This document shows positions 39,162 to 47,400 of a DNA stretch of 64,000 nucleotides, piece by piece. Source of the stretch: Bacillus sp. FJAT-49736 (GTDB lineage Bacteria; Bacillota; Bacilli; Bacillales; Bacillaceae_C). Every line of letters starts with the position of its first letter. Position 1 is the first letter of the stretch. Location: NCBI RefSeq assembly GCF_018343615.1, contig NZ_JAGYPI010000001.1, forward strand, positions 1,568,960 through 1,632,959, read 5' to 3'. The translations under genes and the position numbers were made by a program. Under the pieces are notes generated by a model. The model ran no database searches. It was not told the origin of the DNA and saw only the letters and a list, made by a program, of their open reading frames with translations.

Positions 39162-40511
39162 TTAAAGGGCATTTCTATAAAGAGGCTCTGCGTTTTTCAG
39201 CTTCTCCACTTTTTCTTCAATTCCGTTATCAGCGTTTATATAAATTCGATACGTATCATTACCTAATGTCCCTAAAAATTCATAGCATAAAACTTCTTCA
39301 TTCAAATCATTCACGATAACAGCTAATCTATCTTCCATTACCTTTAACTTAGGATTAACATATCCTCTAGCATCTGCAAGAGAAATAGCCGGTTTTGGAA
39401 TATTTCGCATGTGATGGCTTTGCAGATAATCCTCCGTAGTAAAACCAACCACCTGTCCGTTATCCAAAGCTATTTTCATCTTAATGGTTTCAGGATAAAT
39501 TCTAATCCCTTTTTGGACGGTGACAAAGGAATAAACGCCTACTGTATCAAATTGTGTGCTCTCAAATAGTTCCATTCCATTAAACCCATGATTCCTCAAA
39601 AAGCCTGCTGCCTTTTTTTCGCCATCATTTAAGCTTAATTTTTGTTTTCCTATATTACGGTTATTTATATACCAGATTGGATAACCGCCCTTTTTCGTTA
39701 TATCCATTGCTTCTACTTGCTCCCCAGGTGCCTTTAAAGTAACGCTGTAAAAACCAAAATGAGCTCCTTTTTTACTTTGAGTAACTTTTACTACCTTTGA
39801 ATCTTTTTTACCTGAATAAGTTTTTGCTATTTTTTGTGCTTCCCCCTTGGATATTATGCTACCTTGTACATGTCTATATTCCGTATCCTTTTTGTTGTAG
39901 CTCACAAATGAGGGATTGTTCATATTCGCCTCATCATACCCTTTTGCAGTTTTTTCTACTGTTTTGAAACCATCAATGATAGTATTATCAGAAGCCTCTT
40001 TTCCCGTTGCTAATGCCAGCTCGACATCCATCCATCTTAAATTATTTTTAAGAACAAGATGTTGAACATTGCGAAGCTCATCTTGTATGTCCTTGCTTTG
40101 GCTGTAGAGCTTTTTTAATGTTCCATATTCCTCGTCGGTTAATGGTTTTTTATCTAGATCTCTTATTGCCGTTTTATAGCTGAAGGTTCCGATCTTAGCT
40201 AAGAATTCCTCCGTTTTATTAAATGGTAGAAGTGTAAGTGGAAGCTGACCTACATTACTATGCGCTTCCGATGTCAATCTCCAGACCTCCGCCAACCCGG
40301 GTGACAAAGATTTCCGGGAATTCATTGCAAGTGTAGTACCAATTTTATCGTGCAATAAATCAACCTGATAGGCCAAGTCATGGAAGGCACGTTGATAATT
40401 GTTTTCCGAATTTAGCAATATCGCATTTTTTTCGCGATGCTCCTGGTATCCCCAGACTGCAGTTCCCACTACTCCGAGTGACAAAACAGCTATCAATATT
40501 CCTCTTAACAA
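39162..40511 (-). CDS. ypeB: Germination protein YpeB
   Basis: YpeB is needed to place and stabilise the cortex-lytic enzyme SleB in the spore inner membrane. The 449-aa protein has an N-terminal membrane anchor (GILIAVLSLGVVGTAVWGY), a helical domain and C-terminal PepSY-type repeats with QKIAKTYSGKK, GEKKAAGFLRNHGF and LADARGYVNPKL at similar positions. The start is TTG at 40509-40511 with AGGGGTG upstream, 14 bp after sleB. The pair forms a forespore (sigma-G) operon in B. subtilis. Confidence 0.95.
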   Translation of the reverse strand: MLRGILIAVLSLGVVGTAVWGYQEHREKNAILLNSENNYQRAFHDLAYQVDLLHDKIGTTLAMNSRKSLSPGLAEVWRLTSEAHSNVGQLPLTLLPFNKTEEFLAKIGTFSYKTAIRDLDKKPLTDEEYGTLKKLYSQSKDIQDELRNVQHLVLKNNLRWMDVELALATGKEASDNTIIDGFKTVEKTAKGYDEANMNNPSFVSYNKKDTEYRHVQGSIISKGEAQKIAKTYSGKKDSKVVKVTQSKKGAHFGFYSVTLKAPGEQVEAMDITKKGGYPIWYINNRNIGKQKLSLNDGEKKAAGFLRNHGFNGMELFESTQFDTVGVYSFVTVQKGIRIYPETIKMKIALDNGQVVGFTTEDYLQSHHMRNIPKPAISLADARGYVNPKLKVMEDRLAVIVNDLNEEVLCYEFLGTLGNDTYRIYINADNGIEEKVEKLKNAEPLYRNAL

Positions 40512-40524
40512 TTTTCATCACCCC

Positions 40525-41367
40525 TTATTTACAGAAAATATGTTTACCTATTTGTTTTATTTGTGGTCTTCCCCATATCCATTTACTAGTAGCGGTTGCT
40601 GGATTGAAGTAATATAATGCATTCCCTGTTGGGTCCCAGCCATTTATTGCATCCATCACTGCTTTTTCAGCCATTTTATTTGGTGTTAACCATATTTGAC
40701 CATCCGCAACGGCAGTGAAGGCCCCCGGCTGAAAAATAACTCCCGATACGGTATTTGGAAACGAAGGACTCCCAACACGATTCAAAATGACTGCTGCTAC
40801 AGCTACTTGCCCCTCATATGGTTCCCCTCTTGATTCTCCATACACTGCATTTGACATTAACCGAATATCATTTTGCGAGTACCCATTCGGTACATTGGAT
40901 GCAGTTACGTTGGATGTATTATTGCTTGCATTATTTTTTTGTGCAGAATTATTGTTCGAGGTGGAGGATTTTGGCTTAATCTGTTTATTAATATCCACAC
41001 CGCCATAATATGTAAAGTCATTCCCAAGTTTAATTTGCCCCATTACAAAACCACGATTGTAATTAGAAGCTGAAGCCAGTTTGGCCTTTGTACCGGCACC
41101 CGCTAACCCATCCACCTTTAGTCCAAATTTCTCCTGAAAATTTCTAAGTGCCCAATAAGTACCCCATCCAAATACACCATCAATTTTCCCGTGATAAAAT
41201 CCTATATTTTGTAAACGAGCTTGTAATTCTATCACATCCTCACCTGTAGCCCCCCGCTGTATAACTTGATTGGAAAAAGCTTTGGCAGGGAGACACTGAT
41301 TCGAAATAGATAAAAAGAAAACTGTCACTAGGACGAAGATTATTTTCCAAAAAGAGCTATACAACAT
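40525..41367 (-). CDS. sleB: Spore cortex-lytic enzyme SleB
   Basis: SleB is a lytic transglycosylase that degrades muramic-lactam cortex during germination. After a signal peptide (VTVFFLSISNQCLPAKAF) it has a peptidoglycan-binding domain (GATGEDVIELQARLQNIGFY, residues 38-100), a low-complexity Ser/Asn linker and the hydrolase_2 catalytic domain with AVYGESRGEPYEGQVAVAAVILNRV, whose Glu is catalytic. It has 280 aa, slightly shorter than in B. subtilis because of the linker. GGAGGG precedes the ATG. Confidence 0.95.
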   Translation of the reverse strand: MLYSSFWKIIFVLVTVFFLSISNQCLPAKAFSNQVIQRGATGEDVIELQARLQNIGFYHGKIDGVFGWGTYWALRNFQEKFGLKVDGLAGAGTKAKLASASNYNRGFVMGQIKLGNDFTYYGGVDINKQIKPKSSTSNNNSAQKNNASNNTSNVTASNVPNGYSQNDIRLMSNAVYGESRGEPYEGQVAVAAVILNRVGSPSFPNTVSGVIFQPGAFTAVADGQIWLTPNKMAEKAVMDAINGWDPTGNALYYFNPATATSKWIWGRPQIKQIGKHIFCK

Positions 41368-41495
41368 GATTCTAACCCTCCAAAATATGATGTAGAATTA
41401 TATCTAGTTTTTGTAGTAAGAGGTATTTTATTCAAGAAAAATAGAAGGGATGGAAAGGTTGGCAAAAGTATGATGGAAATGGAAGGTAATATAAA

Positions 41496-41530
41496 TAAAA
41501 AAAGTAATAGGATAAAAACTCCTATTACTT
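41496..41530 (-). terminator. Terminator of prsW
   Basis: AAGTAATAGGA and TCCTATTACTT are perfectly complementary, with TTTTTTT following on the minus strand. Confidence 0.85.
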
Positions 41531-41531
41531 C

Positions 41532-42203
41532 TTATTTTTCTATTGTATTTTGATGAAATTTTTCCGTTAATAAATGAGCCTGTTTTACTTTTCTTAAACC
41601 GTACCACCATAAAAAAAGCATAAATGGTATCATACAATAAATCCAATTATCGAAAGACAAGAGAATAAAATCATATACCCCGTGAAGAAGGAAGGATATA
41701 AAAAACGATAGAAAGATCCACTTAATATAATTATTACTTGAAAATTTTCCTTTACCAAGATAGTATCCCATCACAACACCGAATAAAGCATGACTGGAAA
41801 CAGGGAGCAGGGCACGGCCGAATGCAACCCCAAGCCCATTCCCTAATATAGAAAGAATATTTTCAACAGTAGCAAACCCAAGCGATACGCTTACACCATA
41901 AACAATTCCGTCATATGGTTCGTTAAAATCACCATGCATATATACAGCAAAATATAAAATGAACCATTTAAAAAATTCCTCTAGAAGCGAAGTGCTAATA
42001 AAGGCAATTCCGAATTTCCCTTGTAATACATTTTCAGTAGTTAACACATGCTGAATAAACATAATAGGGAATGTAAGAATCGCTCCATACATAAATGATT
42101 TTATCACTAACAGGATTGGTTCCTGTTCATATTGATCTCTTAAGTAAAAATAACATAAGAGTGCAAGACTCGGTGCAAGGCCCGCTGATATAATTACCAG
42201 CAT
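41532..42203 (-). CDS. prsW: Intramembrane site-1 protease PrsW
   Basis: PrsW cleaves the anti-sigma factor RsiW in B. subtilis to start release of SigW under envelope stress. The 223-aa polytopic protein carries the conserved EEFFKWF (EExxK type) near residue 70, then [20 protein letters not shown] and [13 protein letters not shown], in membrane segments. Its target sigma system is not in this window; sigX-rsiX here is a different ECF pair and no link is claimed. Confidence 0.92.
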   Translation of the reverse strand: MLVIISAGLAPSLALLCYFYLRDQYEQEPILLVIKSFMYGAILTFPIMFIQHVLTTENVLQGKFGIAFISTSLLEEFFKWFILYFAVYMHGDFNEPYDGIVYGVSVSLGFATVENILSILGNGLGVAFGRALLPVSSHALFGVVMGYYLGKGKFSSNNYIKWIFLSFFISFLLHGVYDFILLSFDNWIYCMIPFMLFLWWYGLRKVKQAHLLTEKFHQNTIEK

Positions 42204-42362
42204 GAAACGCCCTCTTTTCTTTCTGTTTTCTTAATCGTAACATGTATATATTCCAATGGAAATAACATTCTTGAAAAGAAGATTAAAATATAAGAAATAT
42301 CGTTTCTTTTGTAGTAAAATGTAAATACCTAAATTTATATAACAACTTTGGGGGAAAAACGG

Positions 42363-43352
42363 ATGAAAAAAAATATTTTAATTATTCATACAGGCGGAAC
42401 CATTTCTATGTACGAGGATCAGGAGACTGGTGCAGTTAAACCAGGGCAGGAAAATCCTTTAACCGCTCATACAGCTAATCTTTCAGACCTTGCTAACTTG
42501 GTCATAAAAGAACCTTTTAACCTTCCGTCACCACATATTACAACAAACGAAATGCTAATGTTAAAAGAATTAATTATCGATGAATATAAAAAAAATCAAA
42601 TTGATGGAGTAGTCATTACACATGGAACAGATACACTGGAAGAGACTGCTTATTTTCTTGATTTAACGATTCCATATGATTTTCCTATTGTTGTAACCGG
42701 TGCAATGCGCTCAAGCAATGAAATTGGATCAGATGGATTATATAACTTAATATCATCTGTCCGTGTTGCGGCAAGCGATGGGGCACGAGGAAAAGGTGTT
42801 TTAGTCGTTTTAAATGATGAAATACACACTGCCAAAAATGTAACAAAAACTCATACAAGTAATGTCTCAACCTTCCAAAGCCCACAATACGGACCAATAG
42901 GTATCGTAGCAAAGCAAGGGATTATCTTTCATCATCAGCCTACTGACAGAGAATATTACAACATAAACCAAATCTCTAAAAAAGTGGCACTTATTAAAGC
43001 ACATGCAGGAATGGACTCGTCCCTCTTCTTTGCTATAAGTGATATGAACTATGACGGGGTAGTGATAGAGGCATTAGGGCAAGGAAATCTACCCCCTGCT
43101 GCCGTGGAAGGAGTTCAAAAGCTCATTAACGAAAATATTCCTGTTATTTTAGTATCCAGATGTTTTAACGGGATTGTACAAGATGTATATGGCTATGAGG
43201 GCGGAGGTAAAAGGCTAAAAGAAATGGGAGCTATTTTTTCAAATGGCCTAAATGGCCAAAAGGCAAGAATCAAGCTATTAATTACCCTTTCCTATACAGG
43301 GGATATAAAGGAAATAGAAGACATATTTCATCATTAAAAAAGGGTATTTTCT
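42363..43352 (+). CDS. ansA: L-asparaginase, type I
   Basis: This cytosolic asparaginase hydrolyses asparagine to aspartate and ammonia. The catalytic threonines are in IIHTGGTISMYED and THGTDTLEETAYFL, followed by TGAMRSSNEIGSDG and the VLNDEI-HTAKNVTK segment. The ATG at 42363 lies seven bases after GGGGGA; the TTG five codons earlier overlaps that site. The reading frame's stop falls at 43335-43337, so the coding region proper is 42363-43337 (324 aa), and the end given here includes 15 bp of the weak hairpin after it. A family A element lies downstream in the same direction. Confidence 0.9.
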
Positions 43353-43372
43353 TATACCTTATTGCTTTTTCA
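43338..43372 (+). terminator. Weak terminator-like hairpin after ansA
   Basis: AAGGGTAT and ATACCTT pair with one bulge and are followed by ATTGCTTTTT. It is less stable than most terminators in the window, so read-through into the repeats beyond is likely. Confidence 0.4.
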
Positions 43373-43426
43373 AACAAAATTCTTCATAACCACCTGATAT
43401 TCAGTTATAAATGAATAATTTACTTA

Positions 43427-43532
43427 AGAAAAGATGCCCCGAACTAAGACTTTATTAGGATTTATAACAATATACGAAAATCAACAAGTTAAAATCTGCT
43501 TTTGGATTTTAACAATCTATACGAAAATAGCC
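43427..43532 (-). repeat. Family B element, left-truncated copy abutting a family A element
   Basis: Read on the minus strand it begins GGCTATTTTCGTATAGATTG and shares the internal hairpin GTTAAAATC/GATTTTAAC (43488-43496 with 43505-43513) with the copy at 44888-45072. The far end is AGATGCCCCGAA, an internal position of the longer copies, so this copy is shortened. The next base starts the family A head. Confidence 0.65.
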
Positions 43533-43832
43533 TTAAAGAACAAATGCGCGGCGCGCCTTGAACATCGGCGTATGGATGAGTGAAATTGTACTTCTAATTT
43601 CACTTGGTGAAATTGTACTTCTAATTTCACTTGGTGAAATTGTACTTCTAATTTTACTTGGTGAAATTGTACTTCTAATTTTACTTGGTGAAATTGTACT
43701 TCTAATTTTACTTGGTGAAATTGTACTTCTAATTTTACTTGGTGAAATTGTACTTCTAATTTCACTTGGAGCTAGACATAGATCATTTTTACAAAAGTTA
43801 TCCACAAGGTTGAATTTTATAAATTCCTAAGC
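43533..43832 (+). repeat. Family A element, copy 3: head, seven hairpin units, tail
   Basis: The head has AACAAATGCGC, GGCGCGCCTTGAACATCGGC and GTATGGATGAGTG. Seven exact 27-bp periods run 43580-43768 with arms GTGAAATT and AATTTCAC; in units 3-6 the second arm is AATTTTAC. The tail GGAGCTAGACATAGATC continues to TAAGCA and shares TTTTACAAAAGTTATCCACA-like sequence with other copies. It lies between convergent ansA and ypdA, before their shared terminator. Confidence 0.85.
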
Positions 43833-43870
43833 AAAAATAAGCTCCCGCATTTGCGCCGGAGCTTATTTTG
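43833..43870. terminator. Bidirectional terminator between ansA and ypdA
   Basis: AAAATAAGCTCC pairs with GGAGCTTATTTT. On the minus strand it overlaps the ypdA stop and has TATTTTTG after it; on the plus strand it follows the family A tail. Confidence 0.75.
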
Positions 43871-44831
43871 TTTCACGGTATTGGATAGATTTGGCGATCA
43901 ATCCGCCATGAAAACGGCCATTTTCAATAAAAATTTCATTGGCATTATTTCCGGCTGCTATAACACCTGCGATGAAAATCCCTTCTACATTCGTTTCCAT
44001 TGTTTCTTCGTTAAACTTTGGTTTTCCGGTTTCGTCATCGATCTCTACGCCCATTTTCTTAATGAAACTATGATCAGGATGGTATCCTGTCATAGCAAAT
44101 ACAAAATCATTTGCAATTTCTTTTGTTTCGCCGTCAACTTTGTAAATTAAACTATTCTCTTTTATTTCTAATACATTTGCACCAAAATCTAAATGAATGT
44201 AATCATTACGAACAAGAGAATCAAATTCAGGTAAAATCCATGGCTTTACACTTTTAGAATATTCATTTCCTCGATATAATACGGTCACTCTTGCCCCCGC
44301 CTTATTCAACTCAATAGCTGCATCTACAGCCGAGTTCTTTCCTCCAATCACCGCTACATCCATATCAAAAAATGGATGTGCTTCTTTAAAATAATGAAGT
44401 ACTTTATCTAATTCTTCACCAGGAATATTCATATAATTTGGATGATCATAATAGCCTGTCGCTATAACAACATATGGTGTCACATATTCGTCTTTTGAGG
44501 TAGATACGATAAATTCCCCATTATTTTTTATCACCTTTAATACCTTTTCATAACGATTAACCCTTATAGATTTTCTCTTTGCAACTTCACGATAGTAGGT
44601 TAAAGCTTGATTGCGTTTTGGCTTTAAATTTTCGGTAATAAAAGGCACTTCACCGATTTCTAGCTTTTCACTTGAACTAAAAAACGTTTGGTGAGTTGGA
44701 TAATGGTAAATGGAATTTACTATATTCCCCTTTTCAATTATGAGCGCATTTTTACCAATTCCCTGCAGGGCTATTGCGGCCGCTAACCCACATGGACCAC
44801 CGCCAACAATGATACAATCCTCTCGCTGCAT
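43863..44831 (-). CDS. ypdA: Bacillithiol disulfide reductase YpdA
   Basis: YpdA is an NADPH-dependent flavoprotein that reduces bacillithiol disulfide, regenerating the thiol made by the bsh genes at the left of the window. The FAD loop GGGPCGLAAAIALQGIG is at residues 9-25, and the NADPH loop VAVIGGKNSAVDAAIEL is mid-protein. The single conserved Cys is in GGGPCG. It has 322 aa. GAGGTGG precedes the ATG. A family A element and a family B element flank the gene on its two sides. Confidence 0.93.
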   Translation of the reverse strand: MQREDCIIVGGGPCGLAAAIALQGIGKNALIIEKGNIVNSIYHYPTHQTFFSSSEKLEIGEVPFITENLKPKRNQALTYYREVAKRKSIRVNRYEKVLKVIKNNGEFIVSTSKDEYVTPYVVIATGYYDHPNYMNIPGEELDKVLHYFKEAHPFFDMDVAVIGGKNSAVDAAIELNKAGARVTVLYRGNEYSKSVKPWILPEFDSLVRNDYIHLDFGANVLEIKENSLIYKVDGETKEIANDFVFAMTGYHPDHSFIKKMGVEIDDETGKPKFNEETMETNVEGIFIAGVIAAGNNANEIFIENGRFHGGLIAKSIQYRETK

Positions 44832-44879
44832 ATTTCCACCTCAATCTTTATTCTTATACAGAGTTTAAAATACATGTTA

Positions 44880-45080
44880 TTAATAAAGGCTATTTTCGCA
44901 TAGATTGTTAAAATCCAAACGGCGATTTTAACCTGTTACCTTTCGCATAAGTTCATCCATCCGAATAACTAAATACTTTGCGGCATCTCGAAAGAACATT
45001 TGTGAAAATCGCCTGAAAACATAATTAGAACCTTTTTAAGTTCCAACAGCAACAGAGTTTACAAAAAGAGCCTTAATAAG
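44880..45080 (+). repeat. MITE-like element, family B, longest copy, with near-perfect 8-bp duplication
   Basis: The element is 44888-45072 (185 bp), beginning GGCTATTTTCGCATAGATTG and ending AAAAAGAGCC. The flanks are TTAATAAA (44880-44887) and TTAATAAG (45073-45080). It has an internal hairpin GTTAAAATC/GATTTTAAC (44907-44932) and an internal end-like motif GTGAAAATCGCC at 45002-45013. It lies upstream of ypdA in the 446-bp gap to gudB. Confidence 0.75.
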
Positions 45081-45117
45081 TGGTTGTTTTACCACACATA
45101 AATTAGTATATACACTA

Positions 45118-45151
45118 AATAAATAAATCCCCTATCAACATGATAGGGGAT
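45118..45151 (-). terminator. Terminator of gudB
   Basis: ATCCCCTATCA and TGATAGGGGAT with a three-base loop and TTATTTATTT on the minus strand, about 130 bp past the gudB stop. Confidence 0.75.
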
Positions 45152-45277
45152 ATTAATTCTGTCTGCAAAGAAATTGAACTGAATAGAAAAAGTAAAATAA
45201 GTCCGGCAATTAAGGCTTTTACCTTGTTGCAATTTACGTAAACTTTAAGATTACAAACTAAAACAGCTTATAGTAAA

Positions 45278-46555
45278 TTAAATCCAACCTCTGAAGCGAG
45301 ATGCTTCTGCTGCTTTTCGTACACCAACCATATATGCCGCAAGTCTCATATTAACTCTTCTTGATTGTGCAGTATTGTATACATTTTCAAAGGAATGAAC
45401 TAATACTTTTTCAAGCTTTTCATCAATTTCTTCTTCTGTCCAATAATAACCTTGATTATTTTGAACCCATTCAAAATAAGAAACCGTTACTCCACCTGCA
45501 GAAGCAAGCACGTCTGGTACTAATAAAATACCACGTTCTGTTAAAATTCTTGTTGCTTCTAAAGTTGTCGGACCATTTGCTGCCTCTACAATAATTTGGG
45601 CACGGATATTGTGAGCGTTTTCTTCCGTAATTTGATTTTCAATTGCTGCAGGAACAAGAATATCACAATCTAATTCAAGTAATTCTTTATTTGTAATTGT
45701 ATTATCAAATAGTTTTGTTACAGTGCCAAAACTATCACGTCTATCAAGTAAATAATCAATATCTAAACCATCTGGATCATATAGTGCTCCATAAGCATCC
45801 GAAATACCAATAACTTTCGCACCTTCATCATGCATGAATTTTGCCAAAAAGCTTCCGGCATTACCAAATCCTTGAACAACAACACGAGCACCTTTTAATT
45901 CGATTCCTCTGCGCTTTGCAGCTTCATGGATACAAATCGTTACTCCTTTTGCTGTTGCTGATTCACGTCCATGAGATCCACCAAGCACTAAAGGCTTTCC
46001 GGTAATAAATCCTGGAGAATTAAACTCATCCATTCGGCTATACTCGTCCATCATCCAAGCCATAATTTGAGAGTTAGTGAATACATCTGGTGCTGGGATA
46101 TCTTTTGTTGGACCAACAATTTGACTAATTGCACGTACATATCCACGGCTTAATGCCTCAAGTTCACGGAATGACATTTCACGAGGGTCACAAATAATGC
46201 CCCCTTTACCTCCGCCATATGGCAGATTTACAATTCCGCATTTTAAGGTCATCCAAATGGATAGTGCTTTTACTTCGTTTTCTGTTACATTTGGATGAAA
46301 ACGAATACCGCCTTTTGTAGGACCTACAGCATCGTTATGCTGTGCACGATACCCAGTAAATATTTTGGTTGTACCGTCATCCATACGAACTGGAATTTTA
46401 ACCGTTAACATTCTAATCGGTTCCTTCAAGAGTTCGTACACTTCTTCCGGATATCCGAGCTTTTCTAATGCTTCGTGGATAACCGTTTGTGTTGATTTCA
46501 AAACATCATGTTTTTCTTCTAAAGCTTTTTGTTCTGCACCCTTCTCGGCTGCCAT
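45278..46555 (-). CDS. gudB: NAD-specific glutamate dehydrogenase
   Basis: This enzyme deaminates glutamate to 2-oxoglutarate. The catalytic Lys lies in LPYGGGKGGIICDP, the NAD fold shows VVQGFGNAGSFLAKF, and VPAAIENQI with EAANGPTT and DVLASAGGVTVSYFEW follow. The ATG at 46553-46555 after AGGAGG gives 425 aa; eight upstream in-frame codons are not needed. It aligns throughout with B. subtilis GudB and shows no sign of the short internal duplication known from the cryptic laboratory allele. A cre-like sequence lies about 110 bp upstream. Confidence 0.96.
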   Translation of the reverse strand: MAAEKGAEQKALEEKHDVLKSTQTVIHEALEKLGYPEEVYELLKEPIRMLTVKIPVRMDDGTTKIFTGYRAQHNDAVGPTKGGIRFHPNVTENEVKALSIWMTLKCGIVNLPYGGGKGGIICDPREMSFRELEALSRGYVRAISQIVGPTKDIPAPDVFTNSQIMAWMMDEYSRMDEFNSPGFITGKPLVLGGSHGRESATAKGVTICIHEAAKRRGIELKGARVVVQGFGNAGSFLAKFMHDEGAKVIGISDAYGALYDPDGLDIDYLLDRRDSFGTVTKLFDNTITNKELLELDCDILVPAAIENQITEENAHNIRAQIIVEAANGPTTLEATRILTERGILLVPDVLASAGGVTVSYFEWVQNNQGYYWTEEEIDEKLEKVLVHSFENVYNTAQSRRVNMRLAAYMVGVRKAAEASRFRGWI

Positions 46556-46666
46556 TATTGCAAACCTCCTAATGATCACTCAGTAATAAAGGATTGAGCC
46601 TTTCAGACATAGTATACACTTTTAATTCATGATTGCAATATTAAAAATGATACATTTCATATTTTT

Positions 46667-46680
46667 TGTAACCGCTTTCG
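46667..46680 (-). promoter_or_regulatory. Candidate CcpA cre site upstream of gudB
   Basis: TGTAACCGCTTTCG matches the published cre consensus TGWAANCGNTNWCA at 13 of 14 positions, about 110 bp before the gudB ATG. Catabolite control would fit a glutamate-degrading enzyme. Confidence 0.5.
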
Positions 46681-46696
46681 TATAACTGCCATAAGT

Positions 46697-46728
46697 AAAA
46701 AAAAGGAAGTTCGTAATGCCCCTCCTCT
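46697..46728 (-). terminator. Terminator of ypbH
   Basis: AGGAGG and CTTCCT (with one G-U) enclose a loop and are followed by TTTTTTTT on the minus strand. Confidence 0.5.
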
Positions 46729-46741
46729 TTTAAGAAATATT

Positions 46742-47299
46742 CTATTTGGAAAAATAATCTGTGATCACTTCTAACGCATTTTTCTCAATGATGGGAGTCC
46801 CATACTCCTCCAAAAACTCCAGCGAAAGATTAGGTACGGTTCCATATTCTTCATATAAAACAGGAATTGATTTTGGATTCTCAGAATCCACAATTAAGTA
46901 ATATTGATTTTCAAATTGAAGCAACTTACTATCTACCATCACTTGTAGATTATGAACGCTTAAAGACAATAAAATTACATCTTCGATCGACTCAAAGCAA
47001 TAAATTATCTTGCCATTTATCTTATTGTATCCAAAATTATCATCCTTAGTAACTTCCTCAGAAATTTCATCAATAGTTAATATTAAAACTATTTCTTTCG
47101 GGTTTAAAGAAAAAATTTCTATGGATATGGAATCGGAAATTTCAAAATGATATTCTTCTTTTGCAATTTCCACCATTTCATCGAATAAATCATGCCAAAT
47201 AAAGGATTCAAGTCCTTCTTCGAGGAATCCTTTTTTAACTAATTCTTCAAAGCTAATGGAGTATTTAATTTTGTTTTGCGATAAACGTTCTAACTTCAT
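46742..47299 (-). CDS. mecB: Adaptor protein YpbH, MecA paralogue
   Basis: YpbH is a paralogue of the ClpCP adaptor MecA. The 185-aa product starts MKLERLSQNKIKYSISFEEL, the typical MecA/YpbH N-terminal substrate-binding domain. An acidic linker (DEISEEVTKDDN) and a C-terminal Clp-binding domain with FESIEDVILLSLSV follow. The ATG at 47297-47299 follows AGGGGGCGG, and an extension of 12 codons is open but unsupported. In B. subtilis it affects competence and sporulation mildly. Confidence 0.88.
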   Translation of the reverse strand: MKLERLSQNKIKYSISFEELVKKGFLEEGLESFIWHDLFDEMVEIAKEEYHFEISDSISIEIFSLNPKEIVLILTIDEISEEVTKDDNFGYNKINGKIIYCFESIEDVILLSLSVHNLQVMVDSKLLQFENQYYLIVDSENPKSIPVLYEEYGTVPNLSLEFLEEYGTPIIEKNALEVITDYFSK

Positions 47300-47400
47300 G
47301 TAATCCGCCCCCTGAACTTTGGCTCTTATGACCATAGTATGAAAAGGGAGTTAGATGGTTCATATCGAAATATGCAATGTTTATAGATGCATAATGTTAT

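Noticed and set aside
41380-41400. Sigma-G-like -10 (CATCATA) just upstream of sleB
   Set aside because: Only four bases separate it from the ribosome site, so transcription would start inside that site. A real promoter must lie further upstream, though sigma-G control of sleB is expected from B. subtilis.
43580-43768. The tandem arrays as a CRISPR
   Set aside because: Units are contiguous 27-bp copies with only three bases between hairpins and no unique spacers, and no cas gene is present.
43517-43830. Open frames on both strands across the seven-unit array, giving repetitive peptides (e.g. KLEVQFHQV repeats)
   Set aside because: The 27-bp period is a multiple of three and contains no stop in several frames, so long frames arise automatically on both strands. 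There is no ribosome site, and the same effect occurs at 59077-59345 and 7277-7459.
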